Positions 1 to 7,843 of a stretch of 64,000 bases of DNA are shown here, piece after piece; position 1 is the stretch's first letter, and every line of letters starts with the position of its first letter. Made by a program: the position numbers and the translations under genes. The notes under the pieces are model-generated. The model did no database searches, was not told the DNA's origin, and saw only the letters and a list, made by a program, of their open reading frames with translations. The stretch lies in NCBI GenBank assembly GCA_013297655.1, contig JAAFHV010000001.1:1-64000 (forward strand), written 5' to 3'. The stretch is from Myxococcales bacterium (lineage in GTDB: Bacteria; Myxococcota_A; Polyangia; Polyangiales; Polyangiaceae).

Positions 1-2
1 CC

Positions 3-581
3 GACGGGAGCGCCGGCGTATTCGCAAAAGAGCTCGAGAAGCCGGGCCGCGACTTCGTGCGGGTGGTCACGGTACCTTCGCCGAACGTGGGGTATGGCCA
101 CGGCATCGTCACGGGCCTCCGCGCCGCCAAGGGCGAGCTCCTCGCGTGGACCCACGCCGACGGCCAAACACCCCCGAAAGACGTGCTCCGCGCGTTCGAG
201 ATGCTCGAGTCGGCCCCCGATCCGGAGGCCACCCTCGTAAAAGGCAGGCGCCGCGCGCGCCCCCTCCGCGACACGCTCTTCACGATGGGAATGCAGGCCG
301 CCGCGCTCGCGATCCTCGGCGAGAGCCTGGAGGACATCAACGGGCAACCCAAGTGTTTCCCGCGCCGCCTCTTCGAGCTCGCGTCCAACCCGCCGACCGA
401 TCTCTCGCTCGATCTCTACTTCTTCTATGTCGCGAAGAAGAACGGCTTCGCGGTGCGCACGTTCGACGTGCAGTTCGGCGACCGCGAGCACGGCGAGTCG
501 AAGTGGGCATTCAACTTTCGCTCGAAGGCGCGCAACGTCGCCCGGAGCGTGAAGTACATGGCCGCCCTGCGTCGGGGGTAG
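3..581 (+). CDS. Family 2 glycosyltransferase, 5' end outside window
   Basis: The reading frame is open from the window edge (starting DGSAGVFAKEL), so the N-terminus lies upstream. What remains looks like the later part of a GT-A fold transferase of family 2: a VGYGHGIVTGLRAAKG segment is followed by a WTHADGQT stretch that fits the nucleotide-sugar/metal site, and later by the conserved PPTDLSLDLYFFYVAKK and HGESKWAF segments seen in dolichol-phosphate-mannose-synthase-like enzymes. No C-terminal membrane segments follow, so it is probably soluble or peripheral. It would transfer a sugar from a nucleotide donor; the acceptor cannot be told. No gene follows on the same strand. The first in-frame GTG, at 57, is inside the domain and unlikely to be the start. 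Confidence 0.8.
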   Translation, partial: DGSAGVFAKELEKPGRDFVRVVTVPSPNVGYGHGIVTGLRAAKGELLAWTHADGQTPPKDVLRAFEMLESAPDPEATLVKGRRRARPLRDTLFTMGMQAAALAILGESLEDINGQPKCFPRRLFELASNPPTDLSLDLYFFYVAKKNGFAVRTFDVQFGDREHGESKWAFNFRSKARNVARSVKYMAALRRG

Positions 582-826
582 GCTGCACGCGACGGCTCGG
601 CCCAACCCCTCAATCGAAGGAAGAAACCGCGCCGCGCTCGGCGTTCAGGGTCGAAATACGCGATGAGCAGGGCGCCGGAAGCGTCGCGAGGGCCGTCCAG
701 CAGCGACGGATGCCCGCGCACGATCTACCTGACCCCTTCGTGATTCTTGATGGCGGTCTGGAATCGATCTGCGGTCGCAGCCTTCGAGTGGCCGCGTTGA
801 CTGAGCGTCATCGAGCGTTCGGAAGG

Positions 827-1360
827 TCACTTGACCTTCGCGACAAGCGACGCTGAGAACCCGCGTTGTGGGTCTGCGAGAAAGACACCCCACGCCGCCT
901 CCATGAAGTCGACCCCAACCACCTTCGATGCGACGTGGCCACCAATGGACAGGAGCGTGGTCTTCGTGGCCGCGCGGTACGAAAGGATGACCCGGGTTCG
1001 GGCGGCGATTTTCGAGGTAGTGCACGCGCTAACGAACGCCCCCTCTTTGGTGGCGTCGCGCATGTTTTGGCGTCTCAGGCCTGCCCGCAGGAACGCCTGG
1101 AAGCTCGAGCACGTACTTTCACGATAGAAAGTCACCGTGAACTGCTTGTCGACGTCAGCGCGAGCGATGCCCCGCGCCGTTCTATCGACGGGGACCGTCT
1201 TCATTTCGTGAATCACGGTGAGCTCTCGGCTCGACCCGTCCAGCTTCGTGGCGGCGCCCGTGGTGACCCAGCCCGAAGGCTCCGGATCCCGCGCGGCTGC
1301 CATTGGTGATGCGAAGCCGATCACCGTCGCAGCGACCACGAAAATAGGCAATCGATTCAT
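827..1360 (-). CDS. Secreted chalcone-isomerase-like protein
   Basis: A 177-residue protein with a Sec signal peptide (MNRLPIFVVAATVIGFASPMAA). The rest resembles the bacterial chalcone-isomerase-like fold: a helix around FQAFLRAGLRR, then a strand pattern ILSYRAATKTTLLSIGGHV and the terminal DFMEAAWGVFLADPQ block where family members usually have a W-x-I-W-L-G motif. These bacterial proteins are generally not flavonoid enzymes, so only the fold is called. The start at 1360 is chosen because GGAGG lies five bases upstream. A longer start at 1387 overlaps the previous stop in an ATGA arrangement. It follows the lipoprotein at 1384-2730 by 23 bases and is probably cotranscribed with it. Confidence 0.6.
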   Translation of the reverse strand: MNRLPIFVVAATVIGFASPMAAARDPEPSGWVTTGAATKLDGSSRELTVIHEMKTVPVDRTARGIARADVDKQFTVTFYRESTCSSFQAFLRAGLRRQNMRDATKEGAFVSACTTSKIAARTRVILSYRAATKTTLLSIGGHVASKVVGVDFMEAAWGVFLADPQRGFSASLVAKVK

Positions 1361-1383
1361 ACGATCCTCCATGAGCCTGCCGA

Positions 1384-2730
1384 TCATAGTCCGGGTGCCA
1401 CCGTCGGAGCGCCAAGCGCCGACCGGGGGATCTTCACAGCGCCGCGGCCAAACAAAACCTCGGCCGGCGGTATGGGAGCCGAGGCATGAAGCCAGATCGC
1501 GTCGTCATTCACCCAGAGCGGCTGTATGTAGTCCATTCCCGTCTCGGCTGGCACGTCCCAGCCCATTCCATCCGAAAGGCGAATGATGCGTGCCTTCTTC
1601 GGCCCCACGACGATAGCGACGACGCCCGCGTTGGCGACGAATCCATTCTCGAAGGGGGCACGCGCGATTGCGCGGCGCGCGAGGGCGCCCTCGGTCGTCG
1701 CGTAGGGTGCAGTCCAGAAGACATGGTCGGCCTCCGACGTCGCTTCCGTCCAGACGAGGGCGTTTCCTGCTGCGCGGTCGACCCCATAGTAGGTAACAAC
1801 CCCTTGGGAGGGTCGAACAACCGTGCGATTTCCTCCCGCGAGCGGAGCGAATACGATCGTCGGGGGGTTCGTCGCCGCGAGGGCGAAGTAGCCATCTGCC
1901 AAAGGGATCGGGAGCTCGAGGGGGAGGCCATGCCCCGGCGAGGCGGCCACGAACTGTTCGCTGGAGAATGGGTAGGCCGACGTCGTGACGGAGGGGCCGC
2001 CGTTGGCTTCCGCAACCAGGTAGTCGCTCCAGCGAGTGATGCCCTGGTACCTGAATAGCGTTGGCGACACGCTAGCTCGAACCATTCGCACGTCTGTCGC
2101 TCGAAGCGAGTTAGCGTGTCCGACGTAGCCCCGCGCACTAGACTCGATAGCGGCGATCGCGAGCCCAAATCGCGATGCATGGATGTTCACGACACATCCG
2201 TTGACCATTCGAAGTGCCGACTCCGCGGAGCCCTCCATACTATGAACCACGGCGAACATCTCTCCACCCGCGGGATTGATGGCGTATGTGCGGCGAGACG
2301 CCAGGTGCACCCCACTCCCATCCTCGTACGCGGCCTCCAAACGCTGTGGCTGGAACTGGTTGTGCGGCACACCCCAATCGGCGAGGAACGAGATGCAGCC
2401 ACTGATGCCGTTCGCGCATGGCTTCCACGGGAACGGGCGAATCGCGACGGTAGGGTCTTTCGCGACGCGAAGCCCACACCCCTCAGGCATTCCTGCAAGT
2501 GGAATCCAGTCACCAGGGAGACTTACGGTGGCGTCCGCGAGTGGTGGCAGCGTGGCGTCCAAAGTCGCGTCGCGACCGGTTCGGTCTGCGGGGCCGTCGC
2601 TCGCTGCTACATCGCGCGCACCGTCGATGAGGGTAAGGGATGGCGGTGGCACCGAACCGCACGATGAGGTCGCGTAGAATGCGACTCCCGTCGCCAAGAA
2701 GACGCCAGAGAAGAGCAGAGCGCGCTTCAT
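1384..2730 (-). CDS. Predicted lipoprotein, beta-propeller-like, unknown function
   Basis: A 448-residue protein starting MKRALLFSGVFLATGVAF with a weak lipobox (ATSSC, Cys about 24), so it is probably exported and lipid-anchored. After an Asp/Ala-rich linker it has repeated strand-rich segments (for example YFALAATNPPTIVFAPL and ALVWTEATSEADHVFWTAPY) that look like beta-propeller blades. No catalytic motif is recognised. The start at 2730 is chosen because the signal peptide begins there; the frame is open further upstream but without a credible signal. The third-position GC preference looks weaker than in most genes of the window. It is the first gene of a likely two-gene unit with the chalcone-isomerase-like protein. 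Confidence 0.65.
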   Translation of the reverse strand: MKRALLFSGVFLATGVAFYATSSCGSVPPPSLTLIDGARDVAASDGPADRTGRDATLDATLPPLADATVSLPGDWIPLAGMPEGCGLRVAKDPTVAIRPFPWKPCANGISGCISFLADWGVPHNQFQPQRLEAAYEDGSGVHLASRRTYAINPAGGEMFAVVHSMEGSAESALRMVNGCVVNIHASRFGLAIAAIESSARGYVGHANSLRATDVRMVRASVSPTLFRYQGITRWSDYLVAEANGGPSVTTSAYPFSSEQFVAASPGHGLPLELPIPLADGYFALAATNPPTIVFAPLAGGNRTVVRPSQGVVTYYGVDRAAGNALVWTEATSEADHVFWTAPYATTEGALARRAIARAPFENGFVANAGVVAIVVGPKKARIIRLSDGMGWDVPAETGMDYIQPLWVNDDAIWLHASAPIPPAEVLFGRGAVKIPRSALGAPTVAPGL

Positions 2731-3040
2731 GGCGCGAACATGCCCTCCCATGCATGAGAACCGATAGACGACCGCCGGTGCATCCGAAGCCTCGCTTTCG
2801 CGTCGAGCCTGCGACGAACGAGTCCACCGTGCAACGATTGACTTCGAGCGCGGCACGGAGGCCATCCGGGCTCCCTTTCGCGCGGTCTTCACCATGGCGA
2901 TGCAGGCCGCCGCGCCAAGAAGCAGAACTGTTCCTCTAAAGTAAGCGATCTATTTTTTCGTCGCTTTCCTTGACAGGCCGCGGAAGCGCGGTCATCCTCG
3001 TGCTCATGCGGCGTTCGTATCGAGCCCGCGCCACCACGCC

Positions 3041-3247
3041 ATGAGCCCCATTTCTTCCATCGCTGCCCGCACCCCGGTGTGCCTCGCTCGCTCGAGCAAA
3101 GTCGCGTGCGCATCGCCCGCCGCCGTCGTGTCTTCTCGCGCTTCTCGTGGGGCGCGCTCGTTGCGGCCGTTGCACGGCTTGCATCACACGCATCGCACGC
3201 ACGGCACGCATCACGTGCATCGCAGCGCGGTGGTTTCCCAGGCATAA
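3041..3247 (+). CDS. Doubtful His-rich small ORF
   Basis: A 68-codon frame whose C-terminal quarter carries eight histidines within about 17 residues (LHGLHHTHRTHGTHHVHRSA, residues 44-63). It ends 27 bases before a strong intrinsic terminator. No Shine-Dalgarno sequence is evident before the ATG and the rest of the peptide is undistinguished. The His codons could simply reflect a low-complexity CACGCATC-type repeat. If translated, the His run followed by a terminator is the geometry of an amino-acid attenuator leader, or it could bind metal. No his biosynthetic gene follows within the window. Confidence 0.2.
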   Translation: MSPISSIAARTPVCLARSSKVACASPAAVVSSRASRGARSLRPLHGLHHTHRTHGTHHVHRSAVVSQA

Positions 3248-3274
3248 GCGCCTCTCCTCATCGGAGGCTCGCGA

Positions 3275-3311
3275 AAGGCCGCTCGGGAAACCGAGTGGCC
3301 TTCGTCTTTTT
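3275..3311 (+). terminator. Intrinsic terminator with GAAA tetraloop
   Basis: A 12-base-pair stem with one G-T pair (AAGGCCGCTCGG against CCGAGTGGCCTT) closed by a GAAA tetraloop and followed by CGTCTTTTT. The T-run favours plus-strand termination. No annotated plus-strand gene ends here, so it implies a short transcript starting between about 2940 and 3250, or an attenuator. Confidence 0.75.
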
Positions 3312-3637
3312 GGGCCACGTGTGTCGCATCGGCGGCGACGAGCGCAAAAGGCCGACACGGTGTCCCGGAGCTGCACGATCGCGCGGGCACTCGGGCCACG
3401 GGCCGCACGGCGCGGGTTGTATCGAGCTCTGGCTCTGTCGCGTGGCGGGCGAGGCGCCTGCCTGGCTCGCACCGGCATCCGACGGTTCAGATAGGTGTTC
3501 GCACGCCTATTCAAACCGTAAAGTTTCGCAGATCAAACCTATATTTTGGTGACGTGGCTCGTCTGGCGACGAGGGTCGGCTGTGAACCGATGGAGGCGGG
3601 TAATAGACCTTCGGTAACGATCCCCGTACGTCACCCC

Positions 3638-3690
3638 GCTGCGCGGCTTCGGCTGCGTGGCACATTGCTGCGCGGCTTCGGCTGCGTGGC
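3638..3690. repeat. 24-base direct repeat
   Basis: The 24 bases at 3638-3661 recur exactly at 3667-3690, with a five-base spacer (period 29). Each copy is itself built from GCTGCGCGGCTTCGGCTGCG-type words. It lies 60-110 bases upstream of the tRNA. It could be a replication-slippage product or part of the upstream control region; nothing in the sequence decides this. Confidence 0.7.
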
Positions 3691-3749
3691 CACCGGATGC
3701 CACGAGGGTTACTTCGAACCTATCCCTCGCTCTCCACTTGCCGGTTTTT

Positions 3750-3822
3750 GCCGACGTAACCCAATTGGTAGAGGCCCACCCTCAAAAGGTGAAAAGTGTC
3801 CGTTCGAATCGGACCGTCGGCA
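3750..3822 (+). tRNA. tRNA with anticodon CAA, short variable loop
   Basis: A 73-base cloverleaf. The acceptor stem pairs GCCGACG (3750-3756) with CGTCGGC (3815-3821), discriminator A at 3822. The T-stem GTCCG/CGGAC is perfect around loop TTCGAAT. The anticodon loop is CTCAAAA (3781-3787), giving anticodon CAA at 3783-3785, which would read the Leu codon UUG. The variable loop is only five bases (AAAGT), whereas true tRNA-Leu has a long variable arm. The D-stem is poor (ACCC against GAGG, two of four pairs) and the outermost anticodon-stem pair is a C-A mismatch. CCA is not encoded (CCT follows). It may be a degenerate, retuned or non-canonical tRNA gene. Confidence 0.7.
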
Positions 3823-3853
3823 CCTCGCTAACCAACTAAGCCGTGGACAAAAG

Positions 3854-3892
3854 GCGAGAGCACCGCGTCTGCGTGGCAGGCGGTGCTCTCGC
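3854..3892 (-). terminator. Terminator hairpin between tRNA and minus-strand gene
   Basis: A perfect 12-base-pair stem (GCGAGAGCACCG against CGGTGCTCTCGC) with a 15-base loop. Read on the minus strand it is followed by CTTTTG, so it most likely ends the transcript of the gene at 3908-4426. It sits between two convergent transcripts and may also help to stop the tRNA transcript, although there is no T-run on the plus side. Confidence 0.65.
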
Positions 3893-3907
3893 GATCGTTC
3901 GATATCG

Positions 3908-4426
3908 TCACTTGCCTCGCGGCATGTCACCGCGCGGCTGATGGGCGCCCTTGCGCCGCTCGGGTGCCTGCTTTCTCAGGTCGTCGAGCCTCGCGCCCCC
4001 TTGCGCCTGGTGCCCGTGAGCGTGCCCTCCGCCCGCCGACGCCAAACCGCGCGCGGACTCGAAGTCGAGCGCCTCACGCGACGCGCGATCGACGTCGGGC
4101 AGCGTGAAGCTCGGACCATCGTCACGCTCCGAAGTCGACGCCGCGAGCGCCACGTTCGCGATCGCCGCGCGGACCTGGGTCGCGCTCTCGGTCGGCGAGT
4201 ACACCGAGACGTCCCCGCCGAAGTCTGGGTTGAGCAGCATGGGATCGTCGTTGTCCTCGTGCTGTTCCCGCGCGCCAGTGGGCTCTTGAACGGGCCGATG
4301 CCCAGGCGAGCTCGCGGTGGCGGCCGAAGCCTTGCGGGTCTCGTCGCGGGTCGGGTTGCGCGTGGTGGGCTCCTCGCGTCGGTCACTCGAGATTGTACGG
4401 TTCGTCGTGGGCTGGGGTTGCGCCAT
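3908..4426 (-). CDS. Small hydrophilic protein of unknown function
   Basis: A 172-residue, highly charged protein without signal peptide or membrane segment, probably cytoplasmic and partly disordered. The N-terminal 60 residues are rich in Thr, Arg and Pro; a middle stretch (SATQVRAAIANVALAASTSE) could form one helix; the tail is rich in Gly, His, Gln and Arg (GGGHAHGHQAQGG). No known domain is recognised. The start at 4426 is chosen because AAAGGAG lies seven bases upstream; the frame is open further upstream but without a ribosome site. A strong hairpin at 3854-3892 follows its stop, which supports it being a real transcribed gene. It is divergent from msrA across 315 bases. Confidence 0.6.
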   Translation of the reverse strand: MAQPQPTTNRTISSDRREEPTTRNPTRDETRKASAATASSPGHRPVQEPTGAREQHEDNDDPMLLNPDFGGDVSVYSPTESATQVRAAIANVALAASTSERDDGPSFTLPDVDRASREALDFESARGLASAGGGHAHGHQAQGGARLDDLRKQAPERRKGAHQPRGDMPRGK

Positions 4427-4741
4427 GCTCGGCTCCTTTCGAAAGCGCCTCGTTGGCACCAAAGCGGCGCGGGGAGACACTGGGTTCGTCGCTCGGTGCG
4501 ACGATGGAGACATGTGCATCGCGCATGCCACGAGAAGGCGCATACTTTCTCCCCGCGGTTCAGGCAGACGCGGCTTCGCGACGCGCCTCACGTGTGCTCT
4601 CTCGCCTCATCATCTACCGAGAATTTCCCTACCGTCCTCGACGAAGGTCGCCAAACCATGACGCTATCGATGCTTCCGCGCACGACCTCGAAGATCGCTC
4701 CGCGCCACGAAACCGAGCATCGCTTGGAGCGTAGAGAGGGC
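4427..4741. other. Divergent intergenic region
   Basis: 315 bases between the small hydrophilic protein (minus) and msrA (plus). It should hold both promoters. No operator-like palindrome or clear sigma-70 pair is seen. Confidence 0.4.
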
Positions 4742-5431
4742 ATGCGCACCTCGCTCGTTGGCGGACTCCTCCTCTCGCTCGCTTCGCTGCTCGGCGGCGC
4801 GGCCCTCGCCGGCTGCAAGAACACCGCGTCGTCGAAGGACATGACGCCCAGCCCGGCAGACTCCACCCTCTCCGCGGTGAAGGGCACCGGCGTCGGCACG
4901 AACCCGGGCAACGCAGGCAAAGGCACGCCGCTCAGCCCCGCCGCCGGGCACGAGCTCGCCGCCTTCGCCGAGGGGTGTTTCTGGGGCTCGGAGAACACGT
5001 TCCGCCACGTGAAAGGCGTGACGGCCACCGCCGTCGGCTACTCCGGAGGCCACACCGAAGCCCCCACCTACGAGACCGTATGCGCCCACGGCACTGGCCA
5101 CGCCGAGGCCGTGCTCGTCGAGTTCGACCCGAAGGTGGTCTCCTACGAAGCGCTCCTCGAGACCTTCTGGAAGAGCCACGATCCCACCACCAAGAACCGC
5201 CAAGGCCCCGACGTGGGCGACCAATACCGAAGCGGCATCTTCACCTTCTCGCCCGCGCAAGAGGCCGCCGTGCGCGCCTCGATCGCGACCGAGCAGAAGC
5301 GCCTGTCGAAGCCGATCACGACCGAGGTGGCGCCGATGAAAGCGTTCTGGAAAGCCGAGGAGTACCACCAGCAGTACGACGAAAAATCGGGCAAAGAGTC
5401 GTGCCCGCTGCCCGGCGCGCGCGGCACCTGA
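4742..5431 (+). CDS. msrA: Peptide-methionine (S)-S-oxide reductase, lipoprotein form
   Basis: Reduces methionine-S-sulfoxide in oxidised proteins. The catalytic motif GCFWGSE is at residues 78-84 (nucleophile Cys79), followed by the conserved VGYSGG, DPTTKNRQGPDVGDQYRS and EEYHQQY segments, so the domain is complete. Unlike the usual cytoplasmic enzyme it begins with a lipoprotein signal (LGGAALAGC, Cys25) and a 40-residue linker, so it should act on periplasmic or envelope proteins. The start at 4742 has AGAGGG just upstream; the frame runs far upstream without a credible start. An unlinked MsrB at 37764-38225 handles the R-epimer but has no signal peptide. Confidence 0.93.
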   Translation: MRTSLVGGLLLSLASLLGGAALAGCKNTASSKDMTPSPADSTLSAVKGTGVGTNPGNAGKGTPLSPAAGHELAAFAEGCFWGSENTFRHVKGVTATAVGYSGGHTEAPTYETVCAHGTGHAEAVLVEFDPKVVSYEALLETFWKSHDPTTKNRQGPDVGDQYRSGIFTFSPAQEAAVRASIATEQKRLSKPITTEVAPMKAFWKAEEYHQQYDEKSGKESCPLPGARGT

Positions 5432-5463
5432 GCCAATCTCGGCCATGATCGTGGTCGAACGGT

Positions 5464-6417
5464 ATGCTCCCGTGCATGAGCGCGCTGCATACCCCGTCGT
5501 TCGATTTGAACCTGCTCCCCGTGCTCGAGGCGCTCTTGCGATTGCAGAGCGTGACGCGCGCGGGAGAGGTCACCGGGCGCACCCAATCGGCGACCAGCCA
5601 CGCCCTCGCGCGACTCCGTGAAACGTTCGGAGACGAGCTCCTCGTGCGATCGGGACGCGGTTTTTTGCGCACGCCACGCGCCGAGGCGCTGCTCCCGGAG
5701 GTGACCGCCGCGCTCGCGAGCGCACACGCGCTGCTGCGTCCCGCCACGCCGTTCGCGCCGGCGACCTCGACGAGGCGCTTCGTGATCGCGTGCCCCGACC
5801 TGCTCGCCGCGATCGTTCCCTCTCTCGTCGCGACCCTCGCCCGCGAGGCGCCTCGCATTCGCCTCGCGTTCGAGCCGCTCGGTTCGGGCGTCGACGAGAG
5901 GCTCGCCACCGGCGCTCTCGACGTCGCCCTCGGAGCCCGCGAGGACGGTCCGTCGATCGTGAAGAGGCCCCTCGGCGAGGTCACGTTCGGCGTGGTCGCG
6001 CGGCGGGCACATCCCGCGATCCCGAGGGGAAAATCCCTCGATTTGGCGACGTGGCTCGCCCACCCGCACGTGGTCGTGGGCACCGGCTCGGGCACCCCGA
6101 GCTTCGTGAAGCGCGCGCTCGACCGCGAGAAGCTCGCGCGGGTCGTGGGCGTGGAGGTGCCCACGTTCGTGATGGCGCTCTACCTCGCCGCGGAGACGGA
6201 CCACTTCTTCACCGCGCCGCGCGAGCTCGTCAGCGCCCTCGCCGCGCTCCTCGATCTCCGCATGCACGCCGTGCCCGTCCCGGTGGCCCCCGTGGAAGCG
6301 ACCCTCGTCTGGCACGAGCGCGCCCGCGCCGACGACGGCCACGCCTGGCTCCGAAAGAGGCTCGAGGCTCACCTCGGCGCGCTGCTCACGAAGGGCCGCG
6401 ACGGCTCTCGCCGCTGA
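5464..6417 (+). CDS. LysR-family transcriptional regulator
   Basis: A 317-residue protein of normal LysR length. An N-terminal winged helix-turn-helix (NLLPVLEALLRLQSVTRAGE, then TQSATSHALARLRETFGDEL) is followed by a periplasmic-binding-protein-like effector domain from about residue 95. The NLLPVLEALL start and the short PLGEVTFGVVARRAHP segment resemble the NodD/NahR-like branch. It lies 32 bases after msrA on the same strand, so the two might be cotranscribed, but LysR genes usually control a divergent target and none is present here. A second ATG at 5476 is an equally good start; neither has a strong ribosome site. The effector is unknown. Confidence 0.88.
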   Translation: MLPCMSALHTPSFDLNLLPVLEALLRLQSVTRAGEVTGRTQSATSHALARLRETFGDELLVRSGRGFLRTPRAEALLPEVTAALASAHALLRPATPFAPATSTRRFVIACPDLLAAIVPSLVATLAREAPRIRLAFEPLGSGVDERLATGALDVALGAREDGPSIVKRPLGEVTFGVVARRAHPAIPRGKSLDLATWLAHPHVVVGTGSGTPSFVKRALDREKLARVVGVEVPTFVMALYLAAETDHFFTAPRELVSALAALLDLRMHAVPVPVAPVEATLVWHERARADDGHAWLRKRLEAHLGALLTKGRDGSRR

Positions 6418-6601
6418 CCGCGAACGCCCGTCGGACACCGTTGCATCCTGCACACATATATCTCGCGACCGCGATCGCGCGTTCGCTGGGCCCTGCTTTT
6501 TCTCGGCCAATCATGGCGCCGGTTCGTCCTCGGACGATTGTTCGACGGAACCGGAGGGGCGATCCCAAGCGTCGTCACAACGAACTTCTTGGAGGTATGG
6601 G

Positions 6602-7726
6602 ATGCGCGCTCGTTCTGCTTCGTGGGTCTTTGGGATGCTCTTGCTCGCGGCGTGTGGCGGCGAGATCCAGCCGGAGGACGGCTCGCCTAGCGCGACGCCG
6701 CCGACCTCGACCGGCCTCCCTCCGGCGCCGACGACCACCACACCGCCCACGCCCACGCCCGCGCCGACGCCGCTGACCCCGCCTCCCGCGCCGCTCGCAT
6801 GTCCGACCACGGTCACCGAGCTCACCGGCGCGGCGGGAGTCGTGTCGACGGTCGCCCTCGGGACAGCGACGTATCACCTCCTCGCGAGCGCGGCCTTGGG
6901 CTCGAGCGTTCTCCTCGAGGGCACGTGGAGCGGCTCGACCCACAGCGTGTCGAAGCGCGAGTCGGTGGGGGCCCAGTTCGCCCTCCTCGAGCCCCTCGGC
7001 GCGGAGACTTGGGCTGCGTCGGAGGGCTTCAGCGATACCGCGACACGAAAGGTCGTCGCCTACCGTGGCTTCAGCCGCCTCGGATCGTTCGAGGTCCCGA
7101 ACGTGAACCGCACGCGCAGCTCGTTCAAAGAGGGTATTTCTCCTGCGCTCGACACGGTCGTCTTTCAGAATGGCAACGCGGTATCGCGCGCTACGGTGAC
7201 GCTAGGAAAAGACAACTGGGAGCGCACCGCGACACCGCTCTGCGTCGCCGACTGCGAGCTCCTATGGGCGAAGGGCGACGACGTCCTCATGGTGAAGCAC
7301 GCCAACGGCGCGCCCTCCGTGCTCTACCGCCGCGCGTTCTCGAACCTCGCGACGGACGCCGCCTCTGCGACCGACGAGACCGATGGCCGCGCGGTCGCCG
7401 CCGTCACGAAGAACCGCATCTTCTTGGATGGCTCCTACGACGAACGCGCGCCGATGGTGCTCGACCGCGCCACGCTTCAGCCGGTCCCTTTTACGTGGGA
7501 GGGCTACGACGACATCCGCGCGGTGCGTGAGCGCGCCGACGGCTCCTTCGACGTGTTCTCCGTGTACTCCGGCGAGATCGCGAGCGCGAAGCACGTGTCT
7601 GCCACCGGCCAAGTCCTCGCCGAGGGGAGCGGACACGCGGCGTATGGCTTCGTGACGGCCGGCGAGTGCGGGTTCTGGGTCGACGGGAGCCTCTTCCCAT
7701 ACGCGTCCACAATGAACCGACGCTGA
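6602..7726 (+). CDS. Lipoprotein, first of a tandem paralogous pair
   Basis: A 374-residue lipoprotein (lipobox LLLAAC, Cys18) with a Pro/Thr-rich linker of about 45 residues and then a strand-rich domain. The domain shares many blocks with the protein at 8042-9157: DCELLWAK, VLMVKHANGAPSVL versus VLMVRRASGAPEML, and FDVFSVYSGEIASAKHVSAT versus FDIFSIYSGEIASAKHVSST. No enzyme motif is visible; repeated short strands suggest a beta-propeller. GGAGG lies six bases before the ATG. It is the first half of a duplicated unit in which each lipoprotein gene is followed by a convergent HIT gene; here that HIT gene has decayed. Confidence 0.75.
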   Translation: MRARSASWVFGMLLLAACGGEIQPEDGSPSATPPTSTGLPPAPTTTTPPTPTPAPTPLTPPPAPLACPTTVTELTGAAGVVSTVALGTATYHLLASAALGSSVLLEGTWSGSTHSVSKRESVGAQFALLEPLGAETWAASEGFSDTATRKVVAYRGFSRLGSFEVPNVNRTRSSFKEGISPALDTVVFQNGNAVSRATVTLGKDNWERTATPLCVADCELLWAKGDDVLMVKHANGAPSVLYRRAFSNLATDAASATDETDGRAVAAVTKNRIFLDGSYDERAPMVLDRATLQPVPFTWEGYDDIRAVRERADGSFDVFSVYSGEIASAKHVSATGQVLAEGSGHAAYGFVTAGECGFWVDGSLFPYASTMNRR

Positions 7727-7732
7727 CTCCGC

Positions 7733-7843
7733 CATCGTCCACCCGAGAAAGCCGTAGGGCGCGGCGGCAGAGCGCACGCGCCGGAGATCGGTCTCGTAGA
7801 TGGCGTCCGTCGGTGTCGCGAGGGTCGCGCACACGCCACACAT
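7733..7843 (-). pseudogene. Remnant of a HIT-family gene
   Basis: The minus strand encodes about 37 residues (starting CGVCATLAT and ending PYGFLGWTM) that match residues 8-43 of the intact HIT protein at 9161-9625 in most positions. The frame then loses similarity, and the catalytic His motif is absent. It sits downstream of the first lipoprotein in exactly the place the intact HIT gene occupies after the second lipoprotein. It is therefore the decayed copy from a tandem duplication of a lipoprotein + HIT unit. Confidence 0.8.

Larger units (their letters stand above)
2731..3749. other. Long stretch without a convincing gene
   Basis: About 1 kb lies between the lipoprotein start and the tRNA. 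Open frames here are short, mutually overlapping and low in complexity. Three things stand out and are listed separately: a His-rich small ORF (3041-3247), a textbook intrinsic terminator on the plus strand (3275-3311) and a 24-base direct repeat just before the tRNA (3638-3690). The stretch around 3500-3545 is unusually AT-rich for this genome (TATATTTTGG near 3540) and could hold a promoter, but no clear -35/-10 pair with proper spacing is seen. Confidence 0.6.

Noticed and set aside
3554-4741. Upstream extension of the MsrA frame across the tRNA
   Set aside because: The extension is Arg-rich, crosses a structured tRNA and a terminator hairpin, and has no signal; the lipoprotein signal at 4742 with its ribosome site is the natural start.
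5143-6510. Long minus-strand reading frame (455 codons) opposite msrA and the LysR gene
   Set aside because: Arg/Glu/Gly-rich mirror reading of GC-rich coding DNA, with no domain and no ribosome site.
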